In this document: piece after piece, positions 60,455-64,000 of the stretch
Position numbering within the stretch: position 1 is the first letter of the stretch
How the letters are laid out: every line of letters starts with the position of its first letter
The notes under the pieces: generated by a model
What the model was told of the DNA's origin: nothing
Seen by the model: the letters and a program-made list of their open reading frames with translations, nothing else
Database searches by the model: none
Translations under genes and position numbers: made by a program
Assembly: GCA_963580455.1 (NCBI GenBank)
Contig: OY756965.1
Span: forward strand, 4,104,501 to 4,168,500
DNA from: Euonymus europaeus
Taxonomy: Eukaryota; Streptophyta; Magnoliopsida; Celastrales; Celastraceae
Reading direction: 5' to 3'
DNA length: 64,000 nucleotides

Positions 60455-61144
60455 TGTTAGGTAGAAATACACCTCATGTGTATTGGTAGTCTTCTTTGGT
60501 AGGTGGAGGAATTCTTCTTATACCAATTTGTGGCTAGAAATTATTTCTACCAATTTTTGTTGAAAATGTGGGCAAGGGTTGGTGTAATAGTTACATCCAA
60601 ATCTCCTATAAATAGGAGAGAAATTTCATTGTGAAGATACACAAGTGAAGAGAGAAAAACTTGAGAGAGAGTTTTAGAGAGTACCTGCAAAGTGTAGTTT
60701 CTTGTAGAGAGTTGTTCCTGCATTGTGTTCTTGCAGAGAGAGAGAGTGATACACTAGGTGTATAAGGGGTTTGGGTGAGTGTTTCCAAATTATTATTTCA
60801 CTCTTGTATCCTGTAGTGGAGTGTACTACAGAAGATTGTTGTACCCATTATTTTAATAGTGGAAGTTTTTAGCTGGACTACGGTCCCGTGGTTTTTCCCT
60901 GTGAAGAGTTTTCCACGTAAAAATTCTGGTGCGGTTATTGTTGGTTCCTCAGTCTACTTATCGATCAAGTAAGTTGTTATGATATATTGTGCTATTAATT
61001 GCATGTCTAGGAAAATTCTGTCTAAGGAGATTGGTATTTAAGTGGACCAGTGTGTCCCTCCAATCTTTCCTGGAAATTTACCTGGTGTAATTAGTGGTAT
61101 AATTATTCATATACTCTTCACTTGTATCGTTTCATTTCTCAACA
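60455..61144 (+). repeat. 5' LTR of the TNT1-type Copia element
   Basis: 690 bp from TGTTAGGTAGAAAT to TTTCTCAACA. It is AG/TC-rich with runs of GAGAGAGA near 60735-60750 and a TATA-like CTATAAATAGGAG at 60606. That motif is a plausible promoter, with transcription starting some 30 bases later. Confidence 0.75.
60606..60618 (+). promoter_or_regulatory. TATA box of the LTR promoter
   Basis: CTATAAATAGGAG fits the plant TATA consensus and lies about 150 bp into the LTR, where Copia promoters usually are. Confidence 0.55.
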
Positions 61145-61168
61145 GTGGTATCGGAGGCGAGGTTCATT

Positions 61169-64000
61169 ATGGAGGAATCAGCAGGCGGCATGATCAAATT
61201 GACTACTTCCAATTACTCGATGTGGAAGCCTAGGATGGAAGACATCATTTATTCAAAGGATTTATATTTGCTTATCCTAGGCGATTCTGCCAGGCCCCAC
61301 AAAACCATCAAGGAGGAAGGTACATCCAAAGAGACAGTTACCTCCATTGATGATGCTGCGTGGAACATACTTCACAGAAAGTGTGTTGGGGCAATCCGGC
61401 AATGGATTGATCAAAAAAATTTCAATCTATTTTCCCAAGAGACTAAAGCAGATGTCTTGTGGGAGAAAATTAAATCAGTTTGTGAGCGGGAAAATGCCGT
61501 GAACAAATCCCGGTGGGTAAGGAAGTTGGTCAACATGAAGTACAGAGATGGACGCAGTATGTCAGAACATCTCAGTGATTATCAGGGTGTAGTAAATCAA
61601 TTAACTACACTAAAGATGGTGATCGATGAAGAACTACAAACATTGTTATTGCTCAGTTCACTGCCAGATAGCTGGGAGACCTTAGTAGTGTCTCTCAGTA
61701 ACTCAGCTCCAAATGGAAAGCTGAGTGTTGATGTAGTCTCAGACAGTCTCTTAAATGAAGAGATGAGACGAGTTGAGCACAAAGATGGAGGTGCAGAAGT
61801 TCTTGTCAACACAGGAGAAGAAAGACGAGGCAGAAGCCAAAATCGGTATCGTCGCGATAATGACAACCGAGGAAAGTCAAGAGGCAAGTCCAAGTCAAGG
61901 AAGGACATTGAATGCTTCTATTGCAAGAAGAAATGCCACATAAAGAAGAATTGTCGAATCTTCAGAAGGGACCAAGAAAGAGGAGAAAACAAAGGCGAAA
62001 GAGATGACGCCGCAGCTATAGCTGAAGGAGACATAGTCGTTGTCTGTGATGATGGTAGTATTAACCTCACATGCCAAGACAGTAGCAGTTGGGTCACTGA
62101 TTCAGGTGCCTCATTTCACGTGACGGCAAATGCTGATTATTTTTCATCCTATACTAGTGGTGATTTCGGCCTAGTTAGGATGGGAAATAATGAAGCTGCT
62201 AAAATCATTGGTATGGGAGATGTTTATCTGGAAACCAATGTCGGTTGTAAGTTGCACCTGAAAGATGTGCGACATGTTCCGGATATCCGCCTCAACCTAA
62301 TTTTCGTTGGTCAACTTGATAATGAAGGCTATACCAACTACTTTGGTGAAGAAAAGTGGAAACTCACTAAAGGTTCTTTAGTGATAGCCAGAGGGAAGAA
62401 GACCAATTCTCTTTATGTGATACAAGCATCTTTAATGAAGGGAGAGTTGAATACAGTCAAAGATGCCAGTGTTGAACTTTGGCATAAAAGACTTGGTCAT
62501 ATAAGTGAGAAGGGGCTTCAGATGCTATCCAAAAAGCATCTCTTGCCTAAGGTCAAAGATGTGCAGTTGAAGACTTGTACTCATTGTTTGGCTGGAAAGC
62601 AACATAGAGTTGCATTTCGATCATTCCCTCCATCGAGAAAGTCAAACATTCTAGATTTGATCCACACCGATGTCTGTTACATGAAGGAGAAAACTCTTGG
62701 TGGTTGTTTATATTTTGTTACTTTTATCGATGACCACTCAAGGAAGCTGTGGACGTTTGCACTCAGAACAAAAGATCAAGTTCTGGAAGAATTCAAGAAT
62801 TTCCATACCATGGTGGAAAGACAGACAGGAAGAAAATTGAAGTGTGTTCGTGCTGACAATGGTGGTGAATACAGAGGTCCGTTTGAAGAGTACTGTAGAA
62901 GTCATGGAATCCGACTTCAGAAATCGGTGCCTAAAACAACTCAGCACAATGGTGTGGCGGAGAGAATGAATAGGAGCATTTGTGAACGTGTCAAGTGTAT
63001 GCTCTCTGATGCGAAATTGCCTAACCCGTTTTGGGGTGAAGCAATGAGAACGGCGGTTGACTTAATTAATTTGTCGCACTCAGTTCCTTTGGATGGAGAT
63101 ATCCCAGAGAGAGTCTGGACTGGAAATGATGTTTCCTACAGCCAGTTGAAAGTGTTCGGCTGTAGAGCTTTTGTACATATCCCAAAGGATGAAAGGTCTA
63201 AGCTTGATAATAAAGCTAGACAATGTATTTTCTTGGGATATGGACATGACGAGTTCGGGTACAGAATGTGGGACCCGATAGAGAAGAAACTTATCAGAAG
63301 CAGAGATGTTGTATTTCTTGAAGACCAGACGATTCAAGACTTTGAGAAGGCTGAAAAGCCTAAAACCTCTGCGGAAATTCCAGTTAATTTGGATCCAGTA
63401 CCATTACCAACAGTGATTGATGATTACGGGGCAGTTGAACAAGAATCTGAAGAAGATAATCTTGCTGATGATAACCAAAATCAACAAGTTGATGAAAATG
63501 AGGAAGCTCCAGAAGAAGAACCTCATTTAAGAAGATCTAGTAGAGAGCGTCAACTCTCTACAAGATATCCAGCAAGTGAGTATGTGTTGGTAGCTGACGG
63601 GGGAGAGCCTGAGAGTTATGATGAAGTCATGGCTCATGAGAAGAAGAACGAATGGTTCAAAGCCATGCAAGATGAGATGAATTCCTTGCATGAAAATCAT
63701 ACTTATGATTTGATGAAACTTCCTAATGGAAGACGAGCACTCAGGAACAAATGGGTGTTCAAGTTGAAAACTGAAGAAGGCAATCAGCCAAGGTACAAGG
63801 CTCGACTGGTAGTGAAAGGGTTTGGTCAAAAGAAAGGAATTGACTTTGAAGAAATATTCTCACCAGTCGTGAAGATGAATTCAATTCGAGTTGTACTCGG
63901 ATTAGCTGCCAGTTTGAACCTTGAAATTGAGCAGTTAGATGTGAAAACTGCATTCCTTCATGGTGACCTAGAAGATGAGATATACATGGAGCAGCCGGAA
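61169..64000 (+). CDS. TNT1-like Copia gag-pol polyprotein (partial, open to edge)
   Basis: The frame from ATG 61169 stays open for 944 codons to the last base of the window. In order: gag core (LTTSNYSMWKPRMEDIIYSK), CCHC knuckle (CFYCKKKCHIKKNC), aspartic protease (WVTDSGASFH), GAG pre-integrase (LWHKRLGHIS), integrase D,D,E (IHTDVC; RADNGGEY; HNGVAERMNR), and the start of reverse transcriptase (NKWVFKLKTEEGN, VVKGFGQKKGIDFEEIFSPV, LDVKTAFLHGDLEDEIYMEQ). The zinc knuckle has C where most family members have G. It encodes all enzymes for its own copying. Gag and pol share one frame here, unlike the Copia element at 7.8-13.2 kb. Confidence 0.93.
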   Translation, partial: MEESAGGMIKLTTSNYSMWKPRMEDIIYSKDLYLLILGDSARPHKTIKEEGTSKETVTSIDDAAWNILHRKCVGAIRQWIDQKNFNLFSQETKADVLWEKIKSVCERENAVNKSRWVRKLVNMKYRDGRSMSEHLSDYQGVVNQLTTLKMVIDEELQTLLLLSSLPDSWETLVVSLSNSAPNGKLSVDVVSDSLLNEEMRRVEHKDGGAEVLVNTGEERRGRSQNRYRRDNDNRGKSRGKSKSRKDIECFYCKKKCHIKKNCRIFRRDQERGENKGERDDAAAIAEGDIVVVCDDGSINLTCQDSSSWVTDSGASFHVTANADYFSSYTSGDFGLVRMGNNEAAKIIGMGDVYLETNVGCKLHLKDVRHVPDIRLNLIFVGQLDNEGYTNYFGEEKWKLTKGSLVIARGKKTNSLYVIQASLMKGELNTVKDASVELWHKRLGHISEKGLQMLSKKHLLPKVKDVQLKTCTHCLAGKQHRVAFRSFPPSRKSNILDLIHTDVCYMKEKTLGGCLYFVTFIDDHSRKLWTFALRTKDQVLEEFKNFHTMVERQTGRKLKCVRADNGGEYRGPFEEYCRSHGIRLQKSVPKTTQHNGVAERMNRSICERVKCMLSDAKLPNPFWGEAMRTAVDLINLSHSVPLDGDIPERVWTGNDVSYSQLKVFGCRAFVHIPKDERSKLDNKARQCIFLGYGHDEFGYRMWDPIEKKLIRSRDVVFLEDQTIQDFEKAEKPKTSAEIPVNLDPVPLPTVIDDYGAVEQESEEDNLADDNQNQQVDENEEAPEEEPHLRRSSRERQLSTRYPASEYVLVADGGEPESYDEVMAHEKKNEWFKAMQDEMNSLHENHTYDLMKLPNGRRALRNKWVFKLKTEEGNQPRYKARLVVKGFGQKKGIDFEEIFSPVVKMNSIRVVLGLAASLNLEIEQLDVKTAFLHGDLEDEIYMEQPE

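Larger units (their letters stand above)
60455..64000 (+). mobile_element. TNT1/Tork-type Copia retrotransposon (5' part)
   Basis: It has a 5' LTR (60455-61144), a primer-binding site TGGTATCGGAGGC at 61146, and an uninterrupted gag-pol frame to the right edge. The rest of RT, RNase H and the 3' LTR lie outside the window, so its age cannot be judged. The intact frame suggests it is young. Confidence 0.9.

Overview
The window is nuclear DNA from a flowering plant, most likely a eudicot. It is AT-rich, its genes have many short GT-AG (and a few GC-AG) introns, and it is packed with plant-type retrotransposons, MITEs and Au-like SINEs. The species cannot be named from the sequence. All exon models below were assembled by hand from splice signals, reading phase and family knowledge. 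No database search was possible.

Three complete host genes are supported. They are a 9-exon spermidine synthase on + (16413-19660, 338 aa), a 19-exon SAMHD1/VENOSA4-type HD-domain dNTP triphosphohydrolase on + (34896-41292, 462 aa), and a 14-exon Ulp1/OTS-type SUMO protease on - (57607-43043, 546 aa). In all three every exon junction keeps frame and the catalytic residues are present. VENOSA4 and the SUMO protease are convergent neighbours separated by about 1.7 kb. Nothing suggests the three genes share a pathway. Broken or partial host genes are a B3-domain exon (6532-6861), a frameshifted small membrane-protein gene just upstream of it (5717-6086), and a captured ZIFL-type transporter exon inside the SUMO protease gene (46027-46245).

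Region by region: 1-4573 is the 3' part of a Ty3/Gypsy element of Tat/Athila type, with integrase, a long non-coding stretch full of CCGTCCGGACGG palindromes, and a 3' LTR. 4.9-7.3 kb holds Helitron-like ends, the two broken genes and a short LINE insertion with target-site duplications. 7840-13170 is an intact young Copia element (LTRs differ at one of 409 bases, TSD AGTAT) inserted in a minisatellite-bearing repeat that recurs at 15.0 and 31.2-31.8 kb. 13.3-16.0 kb is gene-poor, with one MITE. Spermidine synthase follows. 20.5-34.1 kb is gene-free and consists of TE remains: MITEs, a decayed Copia whose LTR hosts a nested hAT element, a solo LTR, fold-back elements and two long-TIR elements. 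Then come VENOSA4 and the SUMO protease gene. Introns of the latter carry a LINE relic, a deletion-derivative Gypsy element, a solo LTR, SINEs and a SINE-in-hAT nest. 58.7-60.1 kb is a LINE with an inverted 5' part. 60455-64000 is the 5' part of an open TNT1/Tork-type Copia element that runs off the right edge.

No new multi-gene system was found. The most unusual items are the Copia element whose coding region starts and stops exactly on its LTR edges, the covarying hairpin array in the Gypsy element, the 82-bp minisatellite repeat family, two retroposed tails of 23 and 12 nt with long target-site duplications, a palindrome-rich hAT element nested in a SINE, and three GC-AG introns in two neighbouring genes.
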